From Tolypothrix campylonemoides VB511288 (GTDB lineage Bacteria > Cyanobacteriota > Cyanobacteriia > Cyanobacteriales > Nostocaceae): a DNA stretch of 64,000 nucleotides. Positions 34,427-43,813 of this stretch are shown one piece after another. The position numbers were made by a program, and so were the translations under genes. Each line of letters starts with the position of its first letter. The first letter of the stretch is position 1. The notes beneath the pieces are model-generated. The model was not told where the DNA came from and ran no database searches. It saw nothing but the letters and a program-made list of their open reading frames with translations. The stretch covers positions 947,468 through 1,011,467 of the forward strand of contig JXCB02000023.1 in NCBI GenBank assembly GCA_000828075.3, given 5' to 3'.

Positions 34427-35896
34427 ATGCTTACAAATACTCTACTGTCCAAACAACTCCCCACTTTACAATACTCCTCCACACTAGAGCGATTTGATGA
34501 ATCCTGGGAAGCTCCCCTATCTACCCTTTTAGGACTGGGACGTGCTGCTGGTGCTGATTTTATTGAATTCTTCTTGGAGCGTGTCAACTATATTAGCTGC
34601 CTTGCAGAAGAAGATGCTATTACGAGCATTACACCGCGTCTTTCCACAGGTGCAGGAGTCAGAGTATTTCGTGGCAAAGCAGATTGCTACGTTAGCACCA
34701 ATGACCTTTCCTTTTCTGGTTTGAAAGCAGCTTTGGAAAAAGGTCTTTCTATCCTGGGATTACAACTTCCTGCTCCCAACGCCTTCGTCCCAGAAATCAA
34801 CCTGGAATTGCTGCGAGACTATGGTACCAAAAGAGGTAAAGATGGTTGGCTACCTCTGTGTACCTCCATGCGAGAAATGGGAGAAGTTCTCCTAGATGGT
34901 ACTGCTCAGCTTCAAAAAAAAGCAAGCCACGTACAATCACGCCGCGCCACTTATTTCCGTGATTGGCAAGAAGTCTTAGTCGCCGCGAGTGATGGCACTT
35001 TTGCTCGTGACATTCGCCTCACCCAATCGGTAGGACTTATCCTCCTGTGCGCTGACGGTGCTCATCGCGCTTCCATCGCTGAACGTGCTGGCAATACCAG
35101 TGATCCTAATTTCCTGAAAGCTTGGGATTATAAACAAGCAGCAGAACACATCGCAGAATCAGCAGGTAAAATGCTCTACGCTGATTATGTGGAATCAGGC
35201 ACTTACCCCATCATCATGGCGAATCACTTTGGCGGGGTGATCTTCCACGAAGCATGCGGACACCTGCTAGAAACCACTCAAATCGAACGCAACACCACTC
35301 CCTTTGCTGATAAAAAAGGTGAAAAAATTGCCCACGAAGCTCTAACAGCTTGGGATGAAGGGCGAACCGAAAACGCCTTCGGTACAATTGATATGGATGA
35401 CGAAGGTATGCCGTCTCAAAGAACGCTATTAATTGAAAAAGGCGTTTTGAAGAACTTCTTGGCAGATAGAACAGGTTCAGTGCGTACCGGACACCCCAGA
35501 ACCGGCAGTGGACGCCGCCAGAGTTTTACCTTTGCTGCTGCTAGCCGGATGCGTAACACCTACATTGCTACTGGCGAGTACACCACCGAGGATTTATTTG
35601 CCTCTGTAGATAAAGGTATCTACTGTAAAAAGATGGGTGGTGGTAGCGTTGGTGCTACAGGTCAATTTAACTTTGGTGTAGATGAAGCTTATCTCATTGA
35701 AAATGGCAAAATCACCAAACCACTGAAGGGAGCGATCCTGATTGGTGAAGCTAAGGAAATTATGAACAAAATTTCCATGTGTTCTCAAGATTTGTCGCTT
35801 GCAGCCGGCTTCTGTGGTTCTGTCAGTGGCAGTATCTACACAACAGTAGGACAGCCTCACATCAAAGTTGATTCGATTACCGTAGGCGGACGCTAA
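34427..35896 (+). CDS. tldD: Metalloprotease TldD
   Basis: 489 residues, typical TldD length. The metal-binding HExxxH motif is HEACGH at 274-279. The Gly-rich [18 protein letters not shown] and the terminal [11 protein letters not shown] also match. TldD pairs with TldE to form a zinc-dependent heterodimeric protease that trims peptides (known for microcin B17 maturation and CcdA antitoxin degradation in E. coli). The tldE partner follows 149 bp downstream, across repeats. Confidence 0.93.
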   Translation: MLTNTLLSKQLPTLQYSSTLERFDESWEAPLSTLLGLGRAAGADFIEFFLERVNYISCLAEEDAITSITPRLSTGAGVRVFRGKADCYVSTNDLSFSGLKAALEKGLSILGLQLPAPNAFVPEINLELLRDYGTKRGKDGWLPLCTSMREMGEVLLDGTAQLQKKASHVQSRRATYFRDWQEVLVAASDGTFARDIRLTQSVGLILLCADGAHRASIAERAGNTSDPNFLKAWDYKQAAEHIAESAGKMLYADYVESGTYPIIMANHFGGVIFHEACGHLLETTQIERNTTPFADKKGEKIAHEALTAWDEGRTENAFGTIDMDDEGMPSQRTLLIEKGVLKNFLADRTGSVRTGHPRTGSGRRQSFTFAAASRMRNTYIATGEYTTEDLFASVDKGIYCKKMGGGSVGATGQFNFGVDEAYLIENGKITKPLKGAILIGEAKEIMNKISMCSQDLSLAAGFCGSVSGSIYTTVGQPHIKVDSITVGGR

Positions 35897-35900
35897 ATTA

Positions 35901-35932
35901 TCTTCATATTGGGCGATCGCCCAATATGAAGA
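35901..35932. terminator. Perfect 32-bp palindrome centred on a HIP1 site
   Basis: The arm TCTTCATATTGGGCGA is followed directly by its reverse complement, so GGGCGATCGCCC (HIP1) is the centre. It lies 4 bp after the tldD stop and is followed by TGCGTTTTTATTTT. This could make an intrinsic terminator of tldD. Confidence 0.65.
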
Positions 35933-35949
35933 TGCGTTTTTATTTTAAG

Positions 35950-36016
35950 AACCACAGATGAACACAGATGAACACTTATGTAATTTATCTGTGTCCATCT
36001 GTGTTCATCTGTGGTT
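35950..36016. repeat. Inverted pair of CATCTGTG repeats forming a 21-bp stem
   Basis: AACCACAGATGAACACAGAT at the left (35950 onward) pairs base for base with the 21-bp arm at 35996-36016. The repeat family is also at 2825, 5824 and 25976. It sits in the gap between tldD and tldE. Confidence 0.7.
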
Positions 36017-36045
36017 TGAAATTCAAAATTCAAAATTGACGAACT

Positions 36046-37386
36046 ATGTCGAACATCACTGAGATTGCAAATTACGCCAAGGAAAGTGCTGATAAACTTG
36101 GCATCAAAAAATTCGATATCTATGGCTCAACAGCAGATGCAACAAGCGTGCAAGTGGATCAAGGTGAGCCTAAGCAAGTGAAAGCTTCTAATCTTTCTGG
36201 TGTCACCGTTCGTGTTTGGAATGAAGACAACACAATGGGTGTTACCAGCACAACAGATGTAGACCCCAAAGGACTTGAATTAGCTTTAAAAACGGCTTAC
36301 GAAGCTAGTTTTTTTGGGGTGAAAGAAAATGTCCCTGATTTTAGTCCAGAGTCTACTGTTCCCATTCCTAATTCATCCCACGAAAAAGCACCTCAAGCAC
36401 CTGTTTCTCAACTTATAGAAAGGCTGTTAGTAGCTGAAAAAGAAGTCCTCGCAGCTCATCCGGCGATTAAAGGAGTGCCATATAACAGTTTAGCGCAAAG
36501 AGATATTGATAAATTTTATCTCAACAGCGATGGCGCGATGAGAACAGAATCGCACTCCATATCATCAATCTATCTTTACAGCAAAACTGAGGAAGACGGG
36601 AGAAAACCCCGCAGTGGTGGCGCTTTTAGAATCAACCGGAGTTTAGAGACTCTAGACATCAATGGTTGCATCAAAGAAACGGCAGAAAAAACTATCAGCC
36701 ACTTGAATTATGAAAAAATCAAGTCTGGTAAATATCGAGTTGTTTTCTCACCAGATGCTTTCTTAAGTTTATTGGGTGCTTTTTCCAACTTGTTTAATGC
36801 TCAAAGTATTCTAGACAAGCAAAGTTTATCTACGCCTGATGATTTAGGCAAGCAAATTGCTTCTCCTCTGCTTTCAGTGTACGATGATGCGCTGCATCCA
36901 GCAAACGTTGGTGCAGAAACTTTTGATGGTGAAGGAACTCCTACCCGCAAAGTTTCGTTAATTGAAAATGGAGTTTTAACAGGTTTTCTCCACAGTGCAG
37001 GAACTGCTAAAAGGATGAATGCCAAGCCGACAGGTAACGCCAATATTGGTGCAAAAGTCTCTGTCAGCCCTAATTTCTATCACGTTTTTGCCGCTGCACC
37101 AGGCGAAAAGGAATTGAGCTTGGAAACGGCAGAAAATGTCATTTTTATTGATGATTTACAAGCTCTCCATGCAGGGGTGAAAGCCTTACAAGGTTCTTTT
37201 TCTCTACCATTTGATGGTTGGCTTGTCAACAATGGTGTGAAAACAAGCATTGAATCAGCGACTGTTGCAGGAGATTTTCTCGAACTCCTCAAGTCAATTA
37301 TTTTTGTGGAAAAAGAACCAGAGTTGACACCCGGAGGCGTATGTCCCAAAATCTGGGTTGATGAATTGTCGATTACTGGTGAGTAA
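36046..37386 (+). CDS. pmbA: TldE/PmbA, partner of TldD
   Basis: 446 residues, homologous to TldD but without the HExxxH metal motif, as expected for the non-catalytic TldE/PmbA subunit. The Gly-rich ANVGAETFDGEGTPTRKVSL, the LSVYDDALHP segment and the FLHSAGTAKRMNAKPTGNA region are typical. It forms the heterodimer with TldD. The upstream hairpins may reduce read-through from tldD. Confidence 0.92.
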   Translation: MSNITEIANYAKESADKLGIKKFDIYGSTADATSVQVDQGEPKQVKASNLSGVTVRVWNEDNTMGVTSTTDVDPKGLELALKTAYEASFFGVKENVPDFSPESTVPIPNSSHEKAPQAPVSQLIERLLVAEKEVLAAHPAIKGVPYNSLAQRDIDKFYLNSDGAMRTESHSISSIYLYSKTEEDGRKPRSGGAFRINRSLETLDINGCIKETAEKTISHLNYEKIKSGKYRVVFSPDAFLSLLGAFSNLFNAQSILDKQSLSTPDDLGKQIASPLLSVYDDALHPANVGAETFDGEGTPTRKVSLIENGVLTGFLHSAGTAKRMNAKPTGNANIGAKVSVSPNFYHVFAAAPGEKELSLETAENVIFIDDLQALHAGVKALQGSFSLPFDGWLVNNGVKTSIESATVAGDFLELLKSIIFVEKEPELTPGGVCPKIWVDELSITGE

Positions 37387-37391
37387 CTATT

Positions 37392-37439
37392 GTGGGGTGG
37401 CTCCGAAAGGTCGCCATCCTTCACCCCACCTCTAATATT
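37392..37439 (+). terminator. Hairpin after tldE
   Basis: GTGGGGTG pairs with CACCCCAC, with additional GGC/GCC pairing inside, a few bases after the tldE stop. The sequence after it is only moderately T-rich (CTCTAATATTG). Confidence 0.5.
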
Positions 37440-37595
37440 GATTATCATTATTATATTTGGAAGAATTTATTTTTTGGAAGTCCCATTATAGCGGCTTGGT
37501 GGATAATTCCTCCTAGTCAAATCCTATTACGCGAACGATGAGCTATATGATAGCAATTGTACTTTTTCGCATCTTCGTTAGGTTTACCCTACTAG

Positions 37596-40544
37596 TTAGG
37601 CTTTAGGCACAATAATAAAGCGATCTGGGAATCGTACGCCAATTCCGCCTTTTGCGTTTTTAGAAATTGTACTGATTTTAATTAAGTAATTATCAGAGCC
37701 GCCATCCTGAGAGACATCATAACTAGATTGAGAAATTTCAATTGAGCCATCAGGATTTACTTTTTCTACGACAGCTACGTGCCCATATTTATGCCCGTCT
37801 TTGTCAGTGGCTTCCCACTGGGCAATAGCACTAACTTGTGGAAGATCTGAGAAGGAGACTCCTTTTGCTTGGTTATCCCACTGAGTGGCATCTCCAGACA
37901 TTGAGTTAAGCACACTTGGGTTATAACCTAGTTGTCTTAGGCGACCGTGAGCATACCATGTGCAGTTGCCAAGAGACGAACCAAGAACTGAAGATTCCGG
38001 CTTAGAGTAGGTTGAACGCGGTGCATTGCCAGATTTCCAGAAAATATTATCTGTTGTGTAAGCAGCTAGCTGCGAAAACTCAGAAGCATCTTTGGGGATT
38101 ATGGACAAAGGATTGTTAGGAGTTGTAGATTCACTACCAGGTACAGATGGAAATACAGAATTTTGAACAAGTAAACCCATTTTGTGCCATGCGGTCATGT
38201 TGTCATCGGACTCACGCCATTGCCACAAGTTATCGTCTGTGCTCATCCCCAATACTCTGACACTTCCATTAAAGTGCTGAATAGTAGTCACATCATTTCC
38301 CAATAGCCCCATTTTGTGCCATGCGGTCATGTTGTTATCGGATTCACGCCATTGCCAAACATTGCTGTCCGTACCAACTGCAAAAACTCTTAAATTACCA
38401 GACTTGTCCTTTGCAACTTCGATTTCTCCTTGACCTGCCAACCCCATTTTGTGCCACCAGGTCATGTTGTTATCAGACTCACGCCATTGCCAAACATTGC
38501 TGTCCGTACCAACTGCAAAAACTCTTAAATTACCAGACTTGTCCTTTGCAACTTCGATTTCTCCTTGACCTGCCAACCCCATTTTGTGCCACCAGGTCAT
38601 GTTGTTATCAGACTCACGCCACTGCCAAACGTTGTTATCTGTGCCAATACCAAAGGCTCGTACAAAACCGTCCTTGTCTTGGATGACTTCTAGCGACCCT
38701 TTGCTGAACAACCCCATTTTGTGCCACCAGGTCATGTTGTTATCAGACTCACGCCACTGCCAAACATTGCTGTCCGTACCAACTGCAAAAACTCTTAAAT
38801 TACCAGACTTGTCCTTTGCAACTTCGATTTCTCCTTGACCTGCCAACCCCATTTTGTGCCACCAGGTCATGTTGTTATCAGACTCACGCCACTGCCAAAC
38901 GTTGTTATCTGTGCCAATACCAAAGGCTCGTACAAAACCGTCCTTGTCTTGGATGACTTCTAGCGACCCTTTGCTGAACAACCCCATTTTGTGCCACCAG
39001 GTCATGTTGTTATCAGACTCACGCCATTGCCAAACGTTGTTATCTGTACCAATACCAAAGGCTCGTACAAAACCATTCTTGTCTTGAGTAACTTCGATCT
39101 CCTTGCCTGCCAACCCCATTTTGTGCCACCAGGTCATATTGTTGTCAGATTCACGCCATTGCCAAACGTTGTTATCTGTACCAATTCCGAAAACACGAAT
39201 CTTTCCTTGCTTATCTTGGACAACCTCAATTTCATTGGCTAGGAGTCCCATTTTGTGCCACCAAGTCATATTGTTATCGGACTCGCGCCACTGCCAGACG
39301 TTACTATCCTTACCAATAGCAAAAATCCTTAACTTACCATTGCTATCGCCAATGGAAATAGCCTTATTCTCATCGTAGTCAGGGATTATTGGCGAATTAG
39401 TTGGAGATTCAGGAGTTAGATTGCCGAATAGACTAGCCGTAGGCAGATAATTTCTAACCTTGCTCGCAGCTTCCGCTACGGTCACACGCGCATCTCTATT
39501 AATATCCAAACCTGCATTTTGATTATATGCAGTTGTGCCACTGATGAATAAGTTAAACTCACTTCCCTTACCAATCACAGCCGGATAGAGAACTGCCATG
39601 TAGGTGTCTTCTAAAGTCTTCAGCGTGCCAGCATAGGGCTTGAAATATTTCTCCACATAATCAAGTTGCTCAATAGCAGTCATCTTTGCCAAAGCATCAG
39701 TTGAAGTTCCCAAATTTTGGGCTGTACTGGGCATGAACTGAATCAAACCTGTTGCACCACTACCTGCACCGTTCCGAATGCTTGGACTGTAGCTACCACC
39801 TGTTTCAAATCCCATCACAGCCATAAGATATTCTGCTGTAATGCTTAGGCGGTTGCCGATATCAGCTACTTTGGTCAGGAATTCCCTACCAACATTCGGT
39901 AGGTAAGAACCATACTCAATATTTTGTTCAACTAAGAGTGTTTTACCATCAATCACGAGAGAGGCAAAATCATTTTCAGTCTTCAAGCTTGCCAACTCAC
40001 TGGCTGAGATTGCAATCCCCTGCACTACTTGCTGAAAAATACTTCCCTCATCTCCCGCCGCATCAATAACATTTATTCGAGCATCAACAGCGTGTCCAAT
40101 CTCCTCTAGAATGACGCTTTTGATTGCACTAACATTTTGAGCATTGCGTTCCAAAAACCCTTCGGCTAGATAAATTGTATCATTTGCAGTGGAGTAGACT
40201 CCATTTGCACCAAGTATGTCAACTTCCCCACGCACCTCAATTCGAGGTAAGTCACTAAAGCTGCCATTTGCCCAATTATGAACCAATGCGCCTATCGCAT
40301 CCAAATTCCAGTCCCTACCAAAAGCTAGATCCATCACACTTACCACGTTCGATGAAGTGGCAAATTGTTTTAATGTACCCAATGCTTCTTGATGTGCTTG
40401 TGATAGAACACTAGAGCTACTTCTACTTATCCTCCCCAGAGTTGTTTGATTGATTGCATTCTCTAGAGGGTTCTGCGGCAAGACGGAGGATGTGTTGAGG
40501 ATTTCAGAAAGATTGAGCAAATTATGTGTGGAACTGTCAAACAT
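37596..40544 (-). CDS. Lysozyme-like / propeller-repeat / CHAP multidomain protein
   Basis: 982 residues with a distinctive order. (1) The N-terminal 60-205 region with LEEIGHAVDARIN resembles a zinc-protease-like segment found in large cyanobacterial proteins; the first His of HExxH is replaced by Glu. (2) About 215-345 is a lysozyme-like (transglycosylase) domain with candidate catalytic Glu in GFETGGSYSP and GATGLIQFMPSTAQ. (3) About 400-795 holds nine ~45-residue repeats, each with VWQWRESDNNMTWWHKMGL, like tectonin/PLL propeller lectins. (4) A C-terminal CHAP domain has C861 in GNCTWYAHGR and its histidine in YGHVAVVEK. Two peptidoglycan-cleaving domains plus a sugar-binding repeat imply a secreted or phage-like wall hydrolase. 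No classical signal peptide is present. Confidence 0.82.
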   Translation of the reverse strand: MFDSSTHNLLNLSEILNTSSVLPQNPLENAINQTTLGRISRSSSSVLSQAHQEALGTLKQFATSSNVVSVMDLAFGRDWNLDAIGALVHNWANGSFSDLPRIEVRGEVDILGANGVYSTANDTIYLAEGFLERNAQNVSAIKSVILEEIGHAVDARINVIDAAGDEGSIFQQVVQGIAISASELASLKTENDFASLVIDGKTLLVEQNIEYGSYLPNVGREFLTKVADIGNRLSITAEYLMAVMGFETGGSYSPSIRNGAGSGATGLIQFMPSTAQNLGTSTDALAKMTAIEQLDYVEKYFKPYAGTLKTLEDTYMAVLYPAVIGKGSEFNLFISGTTAYNQNAGLDINRDARVTVAEAASKVRNYLPTASLFGNLTPESPTNSPIIPDYDENKAISIGDSNGKLRIFAIGKDSNVWQWRESDNNMTWWHKMGLLANEIEVVQDKQGKIRVFGIGTDNNVWQWRESDNNMTWWHKMGLAGKEIEVTQDKNGFVRAFGIGTDNNVWQWRESDNNMTWWHKMGLFSKGSLEVIQDKDGFVRAFGIGTDNNVWQWRESDNNMTWWHKMGLAGQGEIEVAKDKSGNLRVFAVGTDSNVWQWRESDNNMTWWHKMGLFSKGSLEVIQDKDGFVRAFGIGTDNNVWQWRESDNNMTWWHKMGLAGQGEIEVAKDKSGNLRVFAVGTDSNVWQWRESDNNMTWWHKMGLAGQGEIEVAKDKSGNLRVFAVGTDSNVWQWRESDNNMTAWHKMGLLGNDVTTIQHFNGSVRVLGMSTDDNLWQWRESDDNMTAWHKMGLLVQNSVFPSVPGSESTTPNNPLSIIPKDASEFSQLAAYTTDNIFWKSGNAPRSTYSKPESSVLGSSLGNCTWYAHGRLRQLGYNPSVLNSMSGDATQWDNQAKGVSFSDLPQVSAIAQWEATDKDGHKYGHVAVVEKVNPDGSIEISQSSYDVSQDGGSDNYLIKISTISKNAKGGIGVRFPDRFIIVPKA
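38170..39310. repeat. 135-bp coding tandem repeats (nine units)
   Basis: The repeat segment of the 982-residue protein repeats with a 135-bp step: CCAGGTCATGTTGTTATCAG occurs at 38458, 38593, 38728, 38863 and 38998. Units 3+4 equal 5+6 at protein level, and 6 equals 7. Terminal units are diverged. This indicates recent 270-bp and 135-bp duplication. Confidence 0.88.
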
Positions 40545-40916
40545 GATGAAAGTTGATTTCGGCTAACAAAATGTTAGCGCTGATATGATTAGTTTCTAGT
40601 TATTCTCTCTTAAATTGTACAAAATTTTATACACAAATGCTCGTAATTTCCACTTCCTCCACAAATTTTGTAAAAATTTTTACTTAGTTTGCGAAAAATC
40701 TTCATTTTATGGGTTCGTCCGCGAAGCCACACAAAAAACGGGTATAATGCACCTTTCTCTCACAGTGCTTGGAACTCTTTATTTTCCAGGACTGACTGTG
40801 AATTTCAGGATTATTTGGCACTAATTCTTCAGAGGTAAATGACACCCCTAATGCTGAAAAATACTCATATTTAAGATGAAGCTGCATAGAATAGGGTATC
40901 ATTTAGTATGCATTAC
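40545..40916. other. Intergenic region, no gene seen
   Basis: A/T-rich 370-bp gap between two minus-strand units. It contains upstream signals of the 982-residue gene at its left. No repeat or RNA structure was recognised. Confidence 0.4.
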
Positions 40917-41279
40917 TTATATCGGCAACCTTCTTACCCGAAATGTCTCGTTAGTAACAGAAATAATGACACCTATTTCTAAATCTTGCTGACATTGACT
41001 CAATACCTGTGTTAAACGTTCATTAATTCCCTGATAGTTTTTATTTCCTAACCTAAATAAAATTACACTTGGCAAAGCTTCTCCGCTGCCGGCTAATAGT
41101 TGAGCAAAATCTAAATCCACTGTTAACAGAATTCGTACTTCTGTACGTGCTTTAATCAAAATCTCTTCATCTGGTAGCCTTTGCAAACCTTGATCGCGCA
41201 GATGCACAACATCATAGCCAGCATCGCGCAACCAAGCTACTGTGCTTAGTGAAATTCCCATATCTGCTAAAAATTTCAT
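40917..41279 (-). CDS. DUF5615 PIN-like toxin component
   Basis: 120 residues with the DUF5615/Mut7-C PIN-like pattern: MKFLADMGISLSTVAWLRDAG start, GYDVVHLRDQG, an internal acidic DEEIL and VRILLTVDLDFAQLL, with Asp residues that fit a PIN-like nuclease site. This family usually forms a toxin-antitoxin pair with DUF433. Its start overlaps the antitoxin stop by four bases (ATGA), which indicates translational coupling. Ribonuclease activity is inferred from the fold. Confidence 0.85.
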   Translation of the reverse strand: MKFLADMGISLSTVAWLRDAGYDVVHLRDQGLQRLPDEEILIKARTEVRILLTVDLDFAQLLAGSGEALPSVILFRLGNKNYQGINERLTQVLSQCQQDLEIGVIISVTNETFRVRRLPI

Positions 41280-41521
41280 GAGGCTTGTTTTTCAGCATTT
41301 GTGAAAGGATAAACCCGCTCTTGAGTCAACCACGCAGCATAGAGCAGAGATTGGCGAATATCCTCTGGTTCTAAATCAGGGTATTCTTCTAAAATTTCCT
41401 CTACAGGTTTCCCATTCGCCACCAAATTGACAACTAACGAAACAGGAATTCTCATTCCGCGAATACAAGCTTGTCCAGCCATGATGCGCGGATCAAAGGT
41501 AATTCTGTCTAAACCTAACAT
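41276..41521 (-). CDS. DUF433 antitoxin component
   Basis: 81 residues with the DUF433 core: ITFDPRIMAGQACIRGMRIP, then VSLVVNLVANGKPVEEILEE and YPDLEPEDIRQSLLYAAWL. DUF433 proteins have a helix-turn-helix-like fold and are taken as the antitoxin/autoregulator of DUF5615 pairs. The downstream toxin overlaps it by ATGA. Confidence 0.87.
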   Translation of the reverse strand: MLGLDRITFDPRIMAGQACIRGMRIPVSLVVNLVANGKPVEEILEEYPDLEPEDIRQSLLYAAWLTQERVYPFTNAEKQAS

Positions 41522-41859
41522 AAATTAACTCTCCAAAATACTTTGAATTTCTGCCATAATCTCAGCCACCGCTTCTAAAAACCTGTACAAATCTACTTAG
41601 AGGATGTTTTAAAAGTAGAGGGCTATTGTAAGAAAGTTCACAAGGGTACGGCTGAAATTTGTAGACATCAACACCTTGTCAGCCAGTGACTAAATCATAT
41701 CCGAATGATCGCGCCCTGGGAACAGTGGGAATTAATTGCTGATCTGTTTCCAGAAGCTTAATCTGGTGCGTACTCTGCGTGCAGTTTTTTATATCGGTAA
41801 TCCTCTAGCCGGAAGGGATATGTGGAGGGGCAAGATAGCGATCGCTATCAGACAAGTTA
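41522..41859. other. Gap with short coding-like fragments
   Basis: No complete gene. On the minus strand, a short FLEAVAEIMAEIQSILES-like end closes at about 41525. On the plus strand, MIAPWEQWELIADLFPEA stops at about 41760. Either could be a remnant. Neither has flanking support. Confidence 0.35.
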
Positions 41860-42717
41860 CTAAGTCAGAGCTTTTCGCAGTCGCTGTTCCAAAGAAACCA
41901 AATCTACCCCAAGATTTTGCAGAACCCTAATTGCGACTCCTCCGCCTGCACCCCCTGCACCTTCGCGCAGAATACCTAATAGCAAATGCTCAGTACCAAC
42001 GTAGTTAACACCAAGTTGTCGCGACTGTTCTACTGATAGTTCTATCACCCGTTTGGCTCTGGGAGTGAAGGGAATATCTAAAGGTGTGTTACCCTTACCT
42101 CTGCCAATTATTTTTTCTACCTCTATTTGTGCATTTTCCAAGTTCACCCCTACGGAGGAGAGAAACTGTGATCCTAAACCACTTCCTTCGCCAAGCAGTC
42201 CTAGCAAAATTTGTTCTGTCCCCACAAAGTTATGTCCTAAGCGGCGAGATTCACCCTGAGCAAATAAGATAGCTGTCATTGCTTTTTCAGTAAATCTTTC
42301 AGGGTGTTTTGGGTGGAATCTGCGAAACATAAACCCAAAAAGTCTGTCAAAGATAGACTCAAAAAATGTTTCTAACATAAATCCTTCCTGCGTCGATGTA
42401 TTGTTCACTGGTTCAATAACGCGATCGCGCCTACTTCTCCCCGTCGTCAAAAAAGCAAGCAAATCCTCCATCGTCTCAGCATTCGCTGAGTACCACAGAA
42501 ATTGCTTCTCTTTGCGGCTATTCACTAACTCCTCATTCCGCAGCTTCTCCAAATGGTGCGATAAGGTTGAGTTCGGAATTTTGAGCTTTTCCTGAATCTC
42601 ACCCACTGTCATCCCTTCTGGATAAGCCGCAAACAGCAGCCGCATGATTTCAAGCCGTGGCTCCGACCCTAATGCAGCAAACATATCTGCATACCGAGCC
42701 GTTTCTTGATTAGCCAT
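41860..42717 (-). CDS. ArsR-type winged-helix regulator fused to two Clp N-domains
   Basis: 285 residues. Residues 1-95 are an ArsR/SmtB-type DNA-binding domain: [20 protein letters not shown], then [22 protein letters not shown] (recognition helix) and the wing [13 protein letters not shown]. After a linker, residues ~140-285 hold two Clp_N repeats ([20 protein letters not shown] with [37 protein letters not shown] with [17 protein letters not shown]). These are the substrate-receptor repeats normally at the N-terminus of ClpC/ClpA. The ATPase domains of Clp are absent. A regulator that recognises the same signals or arginine-phosphate-like tags as ClpC is possible (inference). No ArsR cysteine metal site is visible. 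Confidence 0.88.
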   Translation of the reverse strand: MANQETARYADMFAALGSEPRLEIMRLLFAAYPEGMTVGEIQEKLKIPNSTLSHHLEKLRNEELVNSRKEKQFLWYSANAETMEDLLAFLTTGRSRRDRVIEPVNNTSTQEGFMLETFFESIFDRLFGFMFRRFHPKHPERFTEKAMTAILFAQGESRRLGHNFVGTEQILLGLLGEGSGLGSQFLSSVGVNLENAQIEVEKIIGRGKGNTPLDIPFTPRAKRVIELSVEQSRQLGVNYVGTEHLLLGILREGAGGAGGGVAIRVLQNLGVDLVSLEQRLRKALT

Positions 42718-42782
42718 ATTTCTAGAATAATCGAAATAAATGAGATGTCAACACTAATATTTTGTATTTTGATTATTGAAAT

Positions 42783-42810
42783 GTAGAGACGTAGTATGCT
42801 ACGTCTCTAC
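42783..42810. terminator. 12-bp-stem palindrome between pyrB and the ArsR-Clp_N gene
   Basis: GTAGAGACGTAG and CTACGTCTCTAC form a perfect stem with a TATG loop. It lies 14 bp beyond the end of pyrB on the minus strand and upstream of the ArsR-Clp_N gene, so it can end pyrB transcription. Confidence 0.6.
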
Positions 42811-42823
42811 ACAAATTCTGCTA

Positions 42824-43813
42824 CTACGACTTACCACTCCCTATCAAATACAGCAGCGCCATACGAACAGCAACACCACTGGTCACTTGAGCTTGAATAA
42901 GGCTAAATTCTGGGTCATCCATCAATTCCGAGCTAATTTCGACACCACGGTTAACAGGACCTGGGTGCAAAACTTTGACGTTTGGCTTGCACAGTTGCAA
43001 CTTTAAGCGTGTAATACCAAACATCTGATGGTATTCTCGCAAAGAAGGCAATAAATGAGCAGTCATTCGTTCCTTTTGCAAGCGCAAAGTCATGACAAAA
43101 TCAGCATCTTGCAAAGCTGGTTCTAACTCCCAATGGAGAAACACTTTGCCTGGTCTATCTTCGCCGTAATCTGCAAATAATTTAGGTAAGAGCGTGGGTG
43201 GTGCTGCTAGATGCACATCAGCCCCACAGGCTGTAAAACTCCAAATATTCGATCGCGCTACCCGCGAATGTAAAATATCCCCAACAATGGCAATCTTCTT
43301 GTCTTTCAAAAGTTCGGCTCGGGGAAGATCGGGGTCAAGGAGAGTACAGATAGTAAATAAGTCTAGCAGGGCTTGGGAAGGATGCTCGTGTTGACCATCA
43401 CCAGCATTGAGGACGCTGACGTGTACACCAAGTCGATCCATTTCTTGGGCGATCGCATTTGGGACTCCAGCCTCCCGATGACGAATCACCATGATATCAG
43501 TTCCCATTGCCAAGTAAGTCTTCGCCGTGTCGAGAATCGTCTCTCCTTTTGTCATTGAAGAAGTTCCGGAAGCGAAGTTCAGCGTATCTGCCGAAAGCCG
43601 CTTAGCAGCGAGTTCAAAACTGCTACGAGTGCGGGTGGATGGTTCAAAAAATAAATTCGCCACCACCTGTCCCTGCAAGGTTGGTACTTTCTTCGTTCGC
43701 CGTGATAAGACTTCTTGAAAACTAGCAGCAGTTTGCAAAACAGTATCGTACTCAAATGTGGTGAAGTCAGCAAGGGAAAGAATGTGGTGACGAGTCCAGG
43801 TAGTATTAGGCAT
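42824..43813 (-). CDS. pyrB: Aspartate carbamoyltransferase catalytic subunit
   Basis: 329 residues with the carbamoyl-phosphate loop STRTRSSF (59-66) and HPSQALLD (144-151), plus [16 protein letters not shown] near the C-terminus, the signature of ATCase. It converts carbamoyl phosphate and aspartate to N-carbamoyl-aspartate in pyrimidine synthesis. It stands alone, as often in cyanobacteria; no regulatory pyrI is adjacent. Confidence 0.95.
   Translation of the reverse strand: MPNTTWTRHHILSLADFTTFEYDTVLQTAASFQEVLSRRTKKVPTLQGQVVANLFFEPSTRTRSSFELAAKRLSADTLNFASGTSSMTKGETILDTAKTYLAMGTDIMVIRHREAGVPNAIAQEMDRLGVHVSVLNAGDGQHEHPSQALLDLFTICTLLDPDLPRAELLKDKKIAIVGDILHSRVARSNIWSFTACGADVHLAAPPTLLPKLFADYGEDRPGKVFLHWELEPALQDADFVMTLRLQKERMTAHLLPSLREYHQMFGITRLKLQLCKPNVKVLHPGPVNRGVEISSELMDDPEFSLIQAQVTSGVAVRMALLYLIGSGKS

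Noticed and set aside
38321-39378. Plus-strand frames opposite the propeller repeats (up to 121 codons)
   Set aside because: They are the reverse reading of the 135-bp repeats and end in the same place in each unit; no independent support.
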